From the NCBI GenBank assembly GCA_963576565.1, contig OY755038.1, positions 137,427,624 to 137,491,623 of the forward strand: a stretch of 64,000 nt of DNA, read 5' to 3'. Position numbers and translations under genes: made by a program. The notes under the pieces were generated by a model, which searched no databases, was not told the DNA's origin, and worked only from the letters and a program-made list of their open reading frames with translations. Shown here piece by piece: positions 23,246 through 34,272 of this stretch. Source of the stretch: Aspidapion aeneum (Eukaryota; Arthropoda; Insecta; Coleoptera; Brentidae). Within the stretch, counting starts at the first letter, position 1; the number at the start of each line of letters is the position of its first letter.

Positions 23246-23262
23246 CATTCCGGACACCGGTC

Positions 23263-23913
23263 TTATGTATTGGAAACGAATCCAGTGAGTTAGAACTAGA
23301 CAATGGACAAACAATATCTCCATGCAATGAGTACGTATACTTGGATGTCACATTTGATAAGACAGGAACAGATTGTAAAGAACTGGAAAAAAAAAATAGT
23401 AAAAGCAAAAAAGGTTATTGGATGTCTTAACAGTATTTTATGGAGCAGAGAAATAAAAAGGAATGTAAAATTTAACATATATGAAACAATGGTGAAAATC
23501 ACGCTGTTGTATGGAATAGAGACTTGTCGCGTAACAGAAAAATACAAAACAAAAATGGAAAGTGACGAAATGGAATATCAATGAGAATATCTAGAATAGA
23601 TCACATAAGAAATGACATCATAAAAGAAAGAATGGGAATCGAGGGAAGCATAACGGATGACATCACTAAAAGGCAACTGATATGGTACGGCCATGTACAA
23701 CGGATGAACGACGAAAGATTACCAAAGCAAGTCCTAGAATGGCAACCAATAGGGCGCAGAAAAAGAGGGCGTCCTAAACTAGAATGGCAACAGTCAATCC
23801 AAAGATCAATGAGTCAAAAAAATCTAACAGAAGTTGATTGTCAGGACCGAAGTAGGTGGAGAATAGGCGTCGGACAACGTAGAAAGACGTTCTAAACCGA
23901 CATAGTAGTAGTA
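23263..23913 (+). pseudogene. RTE-like LINE, 3' part: thumb/C-terminus and tail (copy A)
   Basis: Continuation of the LINE from 19368. It encodes LCIGNESSELELDNGQTIS, then TLLYGIETCRVTEKY, then (23581-23895) RISRIDHIRNDIIKERMG, RQLIWYGHVQRMNDERLPKQ and GRRKRGRPKLEWQ, ending in a short 3' UTR with a TAGTAGTAGTA tail. Frames change at the A-run near 23388 and at about 23577, so the copy is not functional. Confidence 0.9.
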
Positions 23914-23942
23914 TATTTTTTACTTATTCTCGATAATTTGCT

Positions 23943-23961
23943 TGTGTGTGTGTGTGTGTGT
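23943..23961. repeat. (TG)n microsatellite (copy A)
   Basis: A short uninterrupted TG run just downstream of the LINE tail; the copy B equivalent is at 41342-41362 with a slightly different length. Confidence 0.95.
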
Positions 23962-24567
23962 TAATTTTGAGATAAAAATATTTCTTTTTATTATTCTCAT
24001 TGTTTGGATAGAAAAAAAAATAGTTAAGGTACATACTGTATAGAAATAAGATTTTTAAGACTTGTCCTATGTCATTTTAATGATCTTTAAGGATGAATAA
24101 AGAACTTAAACTTAATACCGTTTAAAAGTAAATAATTATATCTAGTATTCTAACTTTAAAAAATGACAATTGCACCGGTGAATTTTTTAAAAACTCCTAG
24201 CCCATTAACGTCAAGTTCTAATTTCCTGAACATTGTATTAGCGTTATAGCGGTCTAAAAGCTCTTACTGTTCAGACAGGCATGAAGAAACCCAGACAGGC
24301 TTCATGACGAGATCGCTCATTTGGGTCACAAAAGATCCAAATAGTACATTTTATATGTTTTACTCCGAAAAAAGAATAGCTTCCTAGCTTTGAAGGGTAG
24401 AGAGTTAAAATGTCAAAATCGCACCAAGAGCTGTACCATTTAAAATGCACATTTGTCACAATTTCAAGGTAAAAAAAGTAGTAAACTTATTTCAACATGC
24501 TGGGTTGACGCTCTAGTTGATCCCATGTTACCGGTTGAGCCAAAAAAAACCAGACAATTTTTTTTCC
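23962..24567. other. No gene recognised (copy A)
   Basis: AT-rich sequence. GATGAATAAAGAACTTAAAC near 24092 looks like a LINE 3' end and may close the Jockey-type LINE whose C-terminus is at 17592-17962. The remainder, to the start of foldback element 2, shows no coding signal. Confidence 0.5.
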
Positions 24568-25518
24568 ATTATAACTTTTGAACTATACCATCGATTTTAA
24601 TGGGACGAACTGCACTTGGCAGAGAATTAATCAGAGTGTTGACGAATTATATTTTTTTGTCCGCCATCTTACAATCCAAGATGGCGGACGAAATTAAATT
24701 GTATCCTTCAAAGATGCTCGTTTATTCTTGTATTGCGAACATGTTTTTATTATTTTCTTAAATCATTAAAAAAGCTGCATTCTTGCCACGCAAAACAAAG
24801 TACAAATCAGCAAAATCGGTTCAGTGGTTTTAAAAAAATATTTTTGTTTCAACCATTCTCTTGAATATGATACGATTGCCTTGCCAATCAAGTCCGCATT
24901 TATTTCCTTATAAATTCATTACTACTGGTAAGAATTGAGTGCTTTTTAAAGATCATGATCAAAATTTATCGCCATCTTAAAAATTAAGATGACGGACAAT
25001 ACTTGATTCTTCAAAATGGCGTGTTTGTTCTTATTTTTTTAATATGTTTTAGTTTTTATTTTAATTTCTAGAAAAGCACTAATTTTTCCCCGCACAACGA
25101 GGTACAAATCAGTAAAATCAGTATGGTAGATCTGAAAAAATCTGTTTTTGTTTTAGCCATTGTTTTACAGAATATACGATTGCATTGCCAATCTTGTCTG
25201 CATTAATTTCCTTATAAACTCATTATTGCTGAACTGATCTTAGTAAAATAAAAAAAAATCATGGTGAGAATTGATTGTTCTTTAAAGATTCTAGGCGAAA
25301 TTTGCCGCCATCTTAAAAGTTAAGATGTCGGACAGAACCATACTTGACCGTTTAAAGAGGCAACTTTATTTTTATTTTTCGAAAATGTTTTAGTTTTTTT
25401 TTTAATCTAAAGAAAAGCACTACTTTTTTCACACTTAACAAGGTACAATGTACTAAAATCGGTGAAGTGGTTCTTAAGAAATCTGATTTTGTTTTAACCA
25501 CTGTTTTAGAAATTATAC
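24568..25518. mobile_element. Left arm of foldback element 2 (copy A, incomplete)
   Basis: About three ~340-bp degenerate tandem units, each with a CCGCCATCTT...AAGATGGCGG-type hairpin, an A/T-rich spacer, GTACAAATCAGCAAAATCGGT and GATTGCCTTGCCAATC segments. The arm is cut by the gypsy LTR at 25519. The right arm is absent here because the tandem duplication ends inside the gypsy leader. A 34-bp segment present in copy B is missing near 24930. Confidence 0.8.
24659..24689. promoter_or_regulatory. Perfect 12-bp hairpin with paired AAGATGGC motifs (copy A)
   Basis: GTCCGCCATCTT, a 7-base loop, then AAGATGGCGGAC. AAGATGGCGG matches the known YY1 motif, and GCCAT the core bound by its insect homologue Pho. 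Binding is inference only; the palindrome itself is seen directly. Decayed versions recur at about 24971 and 25309. Confidence 0.55.
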
Positions 25519-26140
25519 TGTTACAAATTTAAGTATTTAAATTTTATAGTTAGAATTTATTTAGGTTTAGTGTAGTATTAGGTTGACGTATTTTATGGTT
25601 GTATTCTTAATCTAGATTTTAGTTGCGTTATCTGTGACAAACTGGTATGCGAAAGTCTAGAAAAGGGCTGGAATGATTGCGAATCGAACAAGGATGGAAG
25701 GGTTCTAGAATAGTAGGCAGCCCTCATATATAAGGCCGGACGTCGTGCATCAGTCAGTCAGTCACAGATAACATACTGTAGTGGTCGTGAGATATTAGTG
25801 GTGAATTATTAGTAAGTTGGAGTGCGTGTTTTTGTACATAATTTGTGGAAATAAATTGACGTATCGTTTTCAACAATTGCGAGTTTTTAATTTGTCGTTG
25901 TGAACCCGTAACAATTGGTGTCAGAAGTGAGATTAAAAGAAATAAATAGTGCAAAGACTATCCTTACACAGTACCACCGGCTAGGACAATTAAAAAGAAG
26001 AACAGTAAGTGATTTTGCCAGAATATTCGGAACTGAATAGTGCAAAGACTACCCTTACATATTACCACCGGATAGGACAATTGGACAGAAAAACAGTAAG
26101 TGATTTTTCCAGAATATTCGAAGAAGTTCGATATTGTTTT
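25519..26140 (+). mobile_element. Duplicated gypsy 5' LTR, PBS and partial leader
   Basis: A 395-bp LTR (25519-25913), the tRNA-Leu-type primer-binding site (TGGTGTCAGAAGTGAGATT at 25916) and 227 bp of leader. I see no difference from 42951-43572 over the LTR. It then stops abruptly at the duplication junction, so it looks like a solo LTR but is not one: it was made by segmental duplication, not LTR recombination. It keeps the TATATAA box and TCAGTC initiators, and would drive transcription rightwards into copy B of the host exons. Confidence 0.92.
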
Positions 26141-26395
26141 ATGTAAAAAAACACAGACTCATACCAAATATTTTCTAAAAAAACTAATTGCTAGAGTTTA
26201 ATAAAGTAATGAATGGATTTTGGTAAAATGCTCTGAATTTCGGGATTTGTGGATAATTTGCGTTATTTAGTTTTTTTTTCTAAAATTAATTTTAATATCT
26301 ACAAAAAATCTTTACAGGTACATGTGACTTTTTTTAGTAAATGCAATTAATCATCTTGATTATTTAAAATTTTTGTCTTATAAATAATTTTTTAG

Positions 26396-26515
26396 TTCCA
26401 CTTCATTATCGTCAGCCGTTGACACTCCCAAATCTGCAAATCTCCGGCCTGATATCCAATTTGATGATTTGATTGAATTCCCTAACAGCTTAAAAGATGA
26501 TACAATGCAAACTTG
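26396..26515 (+). CDS. Putative internal exon of an unidentified host gene (copy B)
   Basis: Identical over all 120 bases to the exon at 8725-8844, with the same acceptor (TTTTTTAG) and GTAAGT donor. The nearest upstream sequence is the duplication junction and a gypsy LTR instead of the host gene's own intron, so this copy has no upstream exons of its own. It could be spliced as a duplicated exon from the copy A transcript, start from the LTR promoter, or be inert. Confidence 0.5.
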
Positions 26516-28006
26516 GTAAGTTAACATTAGCATACAGCAGGAGGTGTAAAAGTTATGGTATATGTCATAAAAGTGATTAATATGGGCAAAAGTTTTGAAA
26601 TATGGTATTTTTAAAATTTCTTATTTATAGACTATTCTTTCTACAATTCTCGGGACATTTTTGGGAGATACATAACTTTTATGTCTATTTTAAATAGAAC
26701 TTGCCATTTTTGCCTAAAATTACATAAAAGAAAACTTTTGCTTTTTTTAATATGACAAAAGCAGACTACATGATTTTGTGCGAAAAATACCCAAAACAAT
26801 GGAACTGGATTGATTGAAGTTTTCAAATGCATTACTTGTGCTTTGATAGTTGGTACAGGATCAGGATTCAGTTTTATATACAATTTTAGGGGGTTTCTCG
26901 ACTTTTGGTCAGTACTGTTTGTTGGTACCAGTAAAAGAAAAAGTCTTAAAGCTCACTACAAAATATAAATAAATATAAAGGGAAGGTCAGGTTTCTTATG
27001 TGCTGATGGATGTGAAGTAAGTTAATCTAGATCCTAGGTAGTTGCATATTGATTATTTGTATGTATTAATAAGTTACGTCTTTATTAAACTTTATGTACC
27101 TATTATTTTTAAATACTAAAAACAATGAAAAGTTAATTGCTTTAAAAAGTTATATTAAAATAATTTTAATAAAAAAACATAAACCAATGAGTGCTTTCTA
27201 TTTCGAGGCAAGATTTTTGCTGATAAAATATAACAAAAAAATCTATATTATAAGTATAGGCTGTCTCATTTTTATCATTTGGGTGGTTTCGAGAACTTCT
27301 AGAGAAGATTGAAGAAAAAACGACTACACCTTAGTGTGCTTTAATTTGAAGAGAATAATGATGGTAAACATCGCACATCAATATTATAAACATAGAAACC
27401 GAAAACACCCAAAAGTGTCGAAAATGCATCCTGTACACTAGGAGATCAAATAGACTCTTTAAATCCTAATGCAAAAATTTTGATAAATATCTCAAGGTCT
27501 GAGTATATAATTCTGAGTTTTTGACTTTTTTTAACAGAACAAATCTACTTACTGTAAAAAATTTACTAAGAGCAATGTATTACCAAGGTGAAAGAGTAAA
27601 AAGCTAAAAAAACACCTTTGACAATTTGAAATAAAAAGAAACACTTTAACCTGTGTTTTAAATTTTAGGGATTAAAGTAACACTTTTCTATATCCAGAAA
27701 AAAATAATATAAAGTAGATTTCTTATCTTTAGGGAAAAATAATAAAAATCAAAACTACGGATATTACCAGCTGTAAATAAGTTATTGATTTCTAATATTA
27801 TAAATCGATAAAAGAATTAATTCTGTAAAAAGAGTCATTTAAATAGAATGGCTGTCAAGCTGTACCGGTAATATTTTACACTAATTTAAATTTTATAATT
27901 TTGTGTTCAAAAATTTTATAGGAAAATGTCTATAATTTATTTTATTTTCAACAAAATCTGCACGCCCATGGTTTTTTCATCGATTTCTTTTTTATACCTA
28001 TTACAG

Positions 28007-28073
28007 TGTTGCCTGCGAGGATTCGGCAAAATTTTCTGAGATTTCATGCATGATGAATGAATTTGCGTATTAA
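28007..28073 (+). CDS. Putative terminal exon (copy B)
   Basis: Same acceptor (CTATTACAG), reading frame and TAA stop (28071-28073) as 10336-10402. It pairs in phase with 26396-26515. Whether it is used is unknown; together the two exons could give a duplicated alternative 3' end. Confidence 0.38.
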
Positions 28074-28116
28074 ATAATGGGGATGCGTCTTCTAGGGTTC
28101 CTTGACTTTCTTTGCA

Positions 28117-30000
28117 TTTTTTGCTTTTACTATTCTTTTTTCCAGTTCTTTACAGTCTGTTCCCGTCTTATCAAATGTGACACCCAAGTATACATACTCA
28201 TTACATGGAGATATTGTTTGTCCATTTTCTAGTTCTAATTCACTTGATTCGTTTCCAATACATAAGTACTGTTTCTTGTCCACATTCACTGTTAACCCCC
28301 ACTTTTGGTATTCTTCCGTTAACTTTCTCATCATGTACTCCATGTCTTCTTTATCATTAGCTACAATTACTTGGTCGTCAGCAAACTGTAGTGTGTATAT
28401 GGTAAATCAGTCGTTAAGTTGTATTCCCATGCCGTGTACTTTGCGTTTCCAGTTTTTTAGAGCTACTGCGATATATATTTAAAAAAGAGTTGGAGAGATA
28501 CAACATCCCTGTCTTAAGCCTTTCGTTACCAGGAATTCTTTTGAAAGTCGATTTCCAATTTTAATTTTAGATTTTGACCCTTTGTATAGTTCTTTCATCG
28601 CTTTTATGTATGTATGATTGATATTAGTCTGCTATAACACTGTCCATAATTCTTCTACTGGAATGGTATCATATGCTTTTTGTAGGTCCACAAAGGTAAC
28701 ATGAGTCTCTATATTTCTGGCGCTCCTTTTCTCAATTACTTGTTTAAGACAAAAAACATTATCACTTCAAGATCTGCCTGCACGAAACCCACTTTGCTGT
28801 TCTTCTTCTTGTTCATGAAAATCATTCTCTATTAGATCTCTAAGAATCTTACCGTACAATCTACTTAGAGTACTGGTTACTGAAATTCCTCTGTAATTGT
28901 TGCAATCCAGCTTGTTTCTTTTTTTATGTATTGAGGATATGAATGCAATTTTCCAATCATCAGGTACTGGATGTCCGTTTGTGCATTGATTGATAATATT
29001 TGTGAGATTTTCGAGTAGTTTCTCTGATCCATATTTAAGCATTTCAGCATATATTCCCCCAGGTCCGCTAGCTTTTCCGGATTTAAGCTTCTTAATACTA
29101 TTATATATATACTTAATATATCATTTCTTTTTCGATGATTACTTCCTCTCCATTTACTTCTATGTCTCTCCTCGGAGAGGCTGCCAGATATTCGGGTCTC
29201 CTCTCCTGCAGCAGTCCCTTATAGTGTTCTGTGTTTGTTGGGTTTTTTACTGTAGAAATGAATTTCCATACTTAAGAACTCTGCCTACTTCCTACGTCTG
29301 TATTTATAACGTGGCATTTGCGCTCGAACATTTCATTTTTTTCTGTGCGTATCAAATTTCTTAGCTGTCTTCTGGTATGTCTGTAGATTTCTAGGTCTCT
29401 TTGCTCATTAGTACTGAGCTATTTCAAATATGTGCATTTTTTCTCCTTGACCGTTTCCTGTATTTCTTCCGTCCACCACATCTTATTGTTATTTCTATTA
29501 TCTTGGTATCCAACAGCTTCTTTGCTTGCTTCCTTCAAGCTTTTTACTATGTTTGTATATATCTCTTCAAATGAGTGATCGGTGTTTATTAATTTTTCAT
29601 CTAATCGGTTCTGATACAATCTTTGAGTACTTTCGATTTCTAGACTTCTAAAGTTGTATTATTGATTGTCTTCGATGCGTTCTAGATTTTCATTTTCTCT
29701 AATACTTTCGTCCTTATTTGTTTTTCTTACAGGGAATAATATTTTTGCTTTTACCAGATGGTAATCAGATCCACAGGTAACACCCCGAAGTGTGCGCACA
29801 TTATACCACTTTAGTTCCGAGTGTTGTCCACCTATAGCATAATCAATGATTGATCTAAGATTTCTTGTTGGCTGAATCCAGGTATACCGATGAATATCCT
29901 TATGTTTAAAAAAACCATTATTTATTTTTAGATTATAGGTTTCTCTTTCCCTGGTATTGCCGATTTTTAATATGTTAAGTTCCTCTCTGTCCTCTAACAT
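28117..30000 (-). pseudogene. RTE-like LINE, endonuclease-RT fragment (copy B)
   Basis: Duplicate of 10446-12340 with the same truncations. Differences: about 39 bp are missing near 29233, about 26 bp that copy A lacks are present near 29664 (ENLERIEDNQ tail), and NNYRGIS is retained where copy A has NNYIGIS. It is broken in several frames and has no complete RT. Confidence 0.88.
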
Positions 30001-30009
30001 AAGTCAGTT

Positions 30010-31994
30010 GCGAGGGATATGCCGTTCGCGCGAGTTTTTTTTAACGTTTGAGTGTGCTTATTAAAAAGTGCTTGCTTCTTTAAAAAGAATATGAATTCCA
30101 AGAGTACTCGTGGTTCTTCTACTACCAGTGAATCCCATTGTGCCCACAGTGATTTGAATATCATCCCTTGATTTGCGATATGTTGCCATGATGGTCGTGG
30201 CTTGTTCCCTTCTTTCAATCGCAAGATAGGTCCTACATCTTTGTCGTTAAGTTGTGTGGTTCTAATCGAAGCCGACATCCATTCTTCATCGGGTTCTAAC
30301 GTTATCAGGCGCATGTCGGTAATTCCTTCTTTCTGGTCAATTCTCCTGCAATAATTACAATCTTCAGGGCAAGGTCTTCTGGACAATGCATCTGCATTAT
30401 TATGCATCCTTCCCGCTCGGTGCTTTATTTGATAATGGTATTGTTGTAGCTTTTCTATCCATCTCGCGACTTGTCCCTCAGGTTGTTTCATTTTCATGAG
30501 CCACTGTAACGCAGCATGATCCGTTCTAATCAGAAACTCTTGTCCATAGAGATATTTGTGAAAGTGATCTACGGATTTAATAATGACTAGGAGCTCCTTT
30601 CTGGTAACACAATAATTTATCTCTGGTTTGGATAGCTTTTTGCTGAAAAATTCGATGACCCGTTCTTCTCCATCTTGTACTTGGGATAGTACTGCTCCTA
30701 TGCCATCGTTGCTCGCATCAGTATCTAATATAAATTTTCCTTTTGCTTTTAGTCTTCTAAATGCTTGGTCACATTCGGTATTTCATCTGTAAGAAGTTTT
30801 ATCTTCTGTAAGTCTATGTAATGGAGACGTTATTTTGGCGAACCCTTCTACAAATCGTCTGTAGTTAGTACATAGACCCAGAAAGCTTCTCAATTCATGT
30901 TTGTCATGAAGTTGAGGCCATTCTTTTATTGCTTGCAACTTCTTTTCGTCGGTATGGATGCCTTCTTGGAAAACGACGTGACCTAGGAACTCAACTTTTT
31001 CTTGGAATAGAAAACATTTCTTTGAGTTTAATTTAAGATTTGCGTTCCTGATTCTTGAAAATACTTCTCGTAAATTGTCTAGATGATCTTGATATGATTT
31101 TCCCATTACTATGACATCATCCAAACAGACTAGGCAGGTTTTCCAAGTAAGGCCTCGTAGAACGACTTCCATTAGTCTTTAAAATGTAGCTGGGGCATTG
31201 CATAGGCCAAATGGCATCACATTAAACTGATAAAGTCCACTTCCAGCAGAGAATGCTGTCTTTTCTTTATCTCTTTCAAAGATTCCTACTTGCCAATACA
31301 CACTTTTTAGGTCAAGAGTAGAAAAGCAATATGATCCTGCCAATGTTGTTAATGTGTCGTCTATTCTTGGCAGTGGGTAACTATCTTTCTTTGTCACATC
31401 GTTAAGTTTCCTGTAGTCGAAGCAAAATTGTAAAAGTACTTCCATCCTTTTTAGTGACCAACACCACAGGAGATGAACAAGGACTTGATTACTCTTCAAT
31501 AACACCGTCACTGAGCATTTATTAATGAGATTGTGAACTTCTTCATGTTTGGCCATTGGTAGTCTTCTTGGGGGCTGTCTTATCGGTTATGCATGGCCAG
31601 TGTTGATGGAATGTTGAATAAGGTTTGTGCGTTCCGAACTACTCTTAGTTTCGAAGATATTACTTTGTTCTTCTATAAACTCTCTTGCTTTACTAAATTC
31701 TTCTGGAGTGAGATGTTGCCAAGTTAACTGAAATTGCTGAAGTACCTCCGTTGGTAAGTTGCTTAACCTCGGAAGTTGGTTCTTCACATCTTGTTACTTT
31801 CTGAACTGGTTCAAATAATGCTACCACCTCCCCCTGATTAATTTTGACACTATGTGGGAAAATATTGGCGACTCTGATTGGGAAGTCTTTATACGTTTTA
31901 ACTAGTGACTTTGCAACGAGGTAGGTGTTAGGTGTGTTCTGTTGGCTTATGAGTCCGACGCAGCTTAATGTTTTACTTTCTAGCCTCCCAAAAA
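30010..31994 (-). pseudogene. Gypsy pol remnant: RT and RNase H (copy B)
   Basis: Duplicate of 12350-14334 with the same CLDD box, frameshifts and integrase loss. It has an extra private nonsense change near 30782 (TGG to TGA in the TSYRWNTECDQ stretch) that splits the RNase H region into 30783-31172 and 29994-30497. It keeps PLPRIDD, where copy A reads TLPRIDD. Confidence 0.92.
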
Positions 31995-33293
31995 TTATGG
32001 TCTCACTGTTACCGACCAGTCTTGAACCGAACCACCCGCCCCTCTGCGTTGACTAGTTTTAGTTTTCCTAATTTCTTCTTCGGTACTCTGTCCCGCTAGA
32101 TGGTAGCGAGACCTCATTTGGACACGACAATCGCGTTGAATATGCCCTGTACGTCCGCATCTAAAACAGTTTCTATTTGGAGAGGGACGTGTGTTTTGTT
32201 TTAAAGAGTGAATCTTCTCTATCAGTGATTGAAGAATTTGGCTTAGCGTCTTTGAGGGAATCTCTTGTTCATTGCTCATTTCTTTACCCTCCTGAATTGA
32301 GACAGCCCTTACTTTCGGCCTGGACATATTATTTGATGCTCGAATCAAATAATGCTGTTATGGAAGCGTTCTCGGCGAAGTAACTTTGCTAAGTCCGTGT
32401 CTCGCAAGCCATTAATAAAGCGGTCTACCGCGAAGGGATTTCTGTAATTTTCTGGCATTTCTGGGTAAGCCAAGTACATCAGCCTCCTGATATCTGCTTC
32501 ATACTCTTTTAATTACTCTCCTGCTCTTTGCTGGCGAATATTTATTTCTGACCAATGTAAATTTCGCAAGTGTTCGTCTCCATACCTTCTTTCTAACGCT
32601 GCCACTAAAGCATTGGAACTCTGTTTTTGTTTGGCTGGAATGGACCGTAAGAGTTCCAGAGCAGGTTCTCGTAGAGCTACTAACAAAGCTCTAGCTTTTT
32701 CATCATCGTCCCAGCCATTTGCAGCTTCAGACTGTTGCTTGTAAGTAGACCACGAAGACGTACCATCAAAATTTGAAGGTCTAATGTGTTGGTTTTATTT
32801 TGTTGTGTTCTTTCTGAAGCTGTATAAGCTGTTTGGACATGTCCTGGAATTTTTCTTCCATTTCTTCCCTCACATTCTGTAGTTTGGTCTCCACTTTTTC
32901 TTCTACATTTTGCATTCTTTGAGTTATTTCTTCCTTAATGTCTTCGGTTACTGTCTTGAATTCTTCTCTCAGCTGTCCAGAGTTGCTCTTTATTTGATCG
33001 AAGTTTTCTTGAATACCATCTAATCTTTGCTGAAATCTCTGTTTCATGTCGTTCTGATTTTGTTCCATGGTCTGTCTCTTGTCGTTCTGGTTTTGTTCCA
33101 TGGTCTGCTTCATGTCGTCCATGGTCCGTTTCAAATTGCCCCGGTTTTTTTCAATGGTCTGTTTCATATTGTCCTGATTTTGCTCAATAGTCTGTCTTAT
33201 ATTGTTCTGGTTTTGAGCCATTTGAGCTGCTAGAGCCTGCATCATTTTAGTTAGATCTTCCATCCTTGCCGATCCTTGTCTAGTAAGCATCAA
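31995..33293 (-). pseudogene. Gypsy gag remnant with protease deletion (copy B)
   Basis: Duplicate of 14335-15633. The N-terminal frame is longer (170 codons, 33293-32781) because the copy A stop is absent, so KFQDMSKQLIQLQKEHNKIK is still read. It carries the same zinc knuckle and the same ~455-bp deletion that removes the protease. Confidence 0.92.
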
Positions 33294-33351
33294 CTTCTTG
33301 ATAAATCACTTAAAACGTTTATTTTAGGGCTATAAAGCGAATGTCGGCATA

Positions 33352-34253
33352 TATCTACTACTACTATGTCGGTTTAGAACATTTTTCTACGTTGTCCGAC
33401 GCCTATTCTCCACCTCCTTCGATCCTGACAGTCATCTTCCGTCAGGTTTTTTTGACTCATTGATTTTTGGATTGACTGTTGCCATTCCAGTTTAGGAAGC
33501 CCTCTTTTTCTGCGCCCTATTGGATGTCATTCTAGGACCTGCTTTGGTAATCTTTCGTCGCTCATCCGTTGTACATGGCCGTACCATATCAGTTGCCTTT
33601 TAGTGATGTCATCCGTTATGCTTTCCTCGATTCCCATTCTTTCTTTTATGATCTCATTTCTTATATGATCTGTTCTAGATATTCTCATTGATCTTCTTAT
33701 TGCATCCATTTTGACACTTTTCATTTTTGCTTTGTATTTTTCTGTTACGCGACAAGTCTCTATTCCATACAACAGCGTGCTTTTCACCATTGTTTCATAT
33801 ATGTTAAATTTTACATTATTTTTTATCTCTCTGCTCCATAAAATACTGTTAAGACAACCAATGACCTTTTTTGATTTTACTATTCTTTTTTCCAGTTCTT
33901 TACAGTCTGTTCCCGTCTTATCAAGTGTAACACCCAAGTATACATACTCATTACATGGAGATATTGTTTGTCCATTTTCTAGTTCCAATTCACTTGATTC
34001 GTTTCCAATACATAAGTACTGTGTCTTGTCCACCTTCACTGTTAACCCCCACTTTTGGTATTCTTCCGTTAACTTTCTCATCATATACTCTATGTCTTCT
34101 TTATCATTAGCTACAATTACTTGGTCGTCAGCAAACTGTAGTGTGTATATGGTAAATCGTTCGTTAAGTTGTATTTCCATGCCGTGTACTTTGCAGTTTT
34201 CTAGAGCTACTGCGATATATATTTTGAAAAGAGTTGGAGAGATACAACATCCC
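33352..34253 (-). mobile_element. 5'-truncated RTE-like LINE inserted in gypsy 5' UTR (copy B)
   Basis: Duplicate of 15692-16593, with a 250-codon frame that keeps LQFADDQVIVANDKE and the C-terminal LIWYGHVQRM region. GMEIQLN replaces GMGIQLN. Truncation point and TAG-repeat tail are the same. Confidence 0.85.
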
Positions 34254-34272
34254 TTATCGATCAATCGATTAC

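Larger units (their letters stand above)
19369..23262. mobile_element. Foldback element 1 (copy A), 3,894 bp
   Basis: It interrupts the LINE between GTAC (19368) and TTATG (23263); other LINE copies show these bases adjacent. The structure is a large imperfect palindrome: GC minisatellite 19383-19548, AT-rich stem 19549-19710, array of ~130-bp repeats 19711-21600, unique centre ~21601-21765, inverted array 21766-22975, inverted AT-rich stem to 23139, inverted GC minisatellite 23141-23245. The outer stems match over ~160 bp with few differences. No transposase is present, so it would be non-autonomous. The layout resembles Foldback-type transposons, which also carry tandem repeats in their inverted ends. 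GGTC occurs at both edges but is not in other LINE copies, so a target duplication is not proven. Confidence 0.85.
8470..26140. repeat. Tandem segmental duplication, copy A (17,671 bp)
   Basis: Copy A aligns with 26141-43572 along its whole length. The left breakpoint falls in TTTGCAAATGTAAAAA at 8470; the junction at 26140/26141 joins gypsy 5' UTR sequence (GATATTGTTTT) directly to ATGTAAAAAAACACAG. The parent sequences share only AT at the breakpoint. Over the first ~1.95 kb I count about nine substitutions between the copies. Private changes exist: copy A has a stop in gag near 15195 that copy B lacks, and a longer (ATT)n run. The segment ends inside the 5' UTR of the gypsy element that is complete only in copy B's downstream flank. 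Confidence 0.93.
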
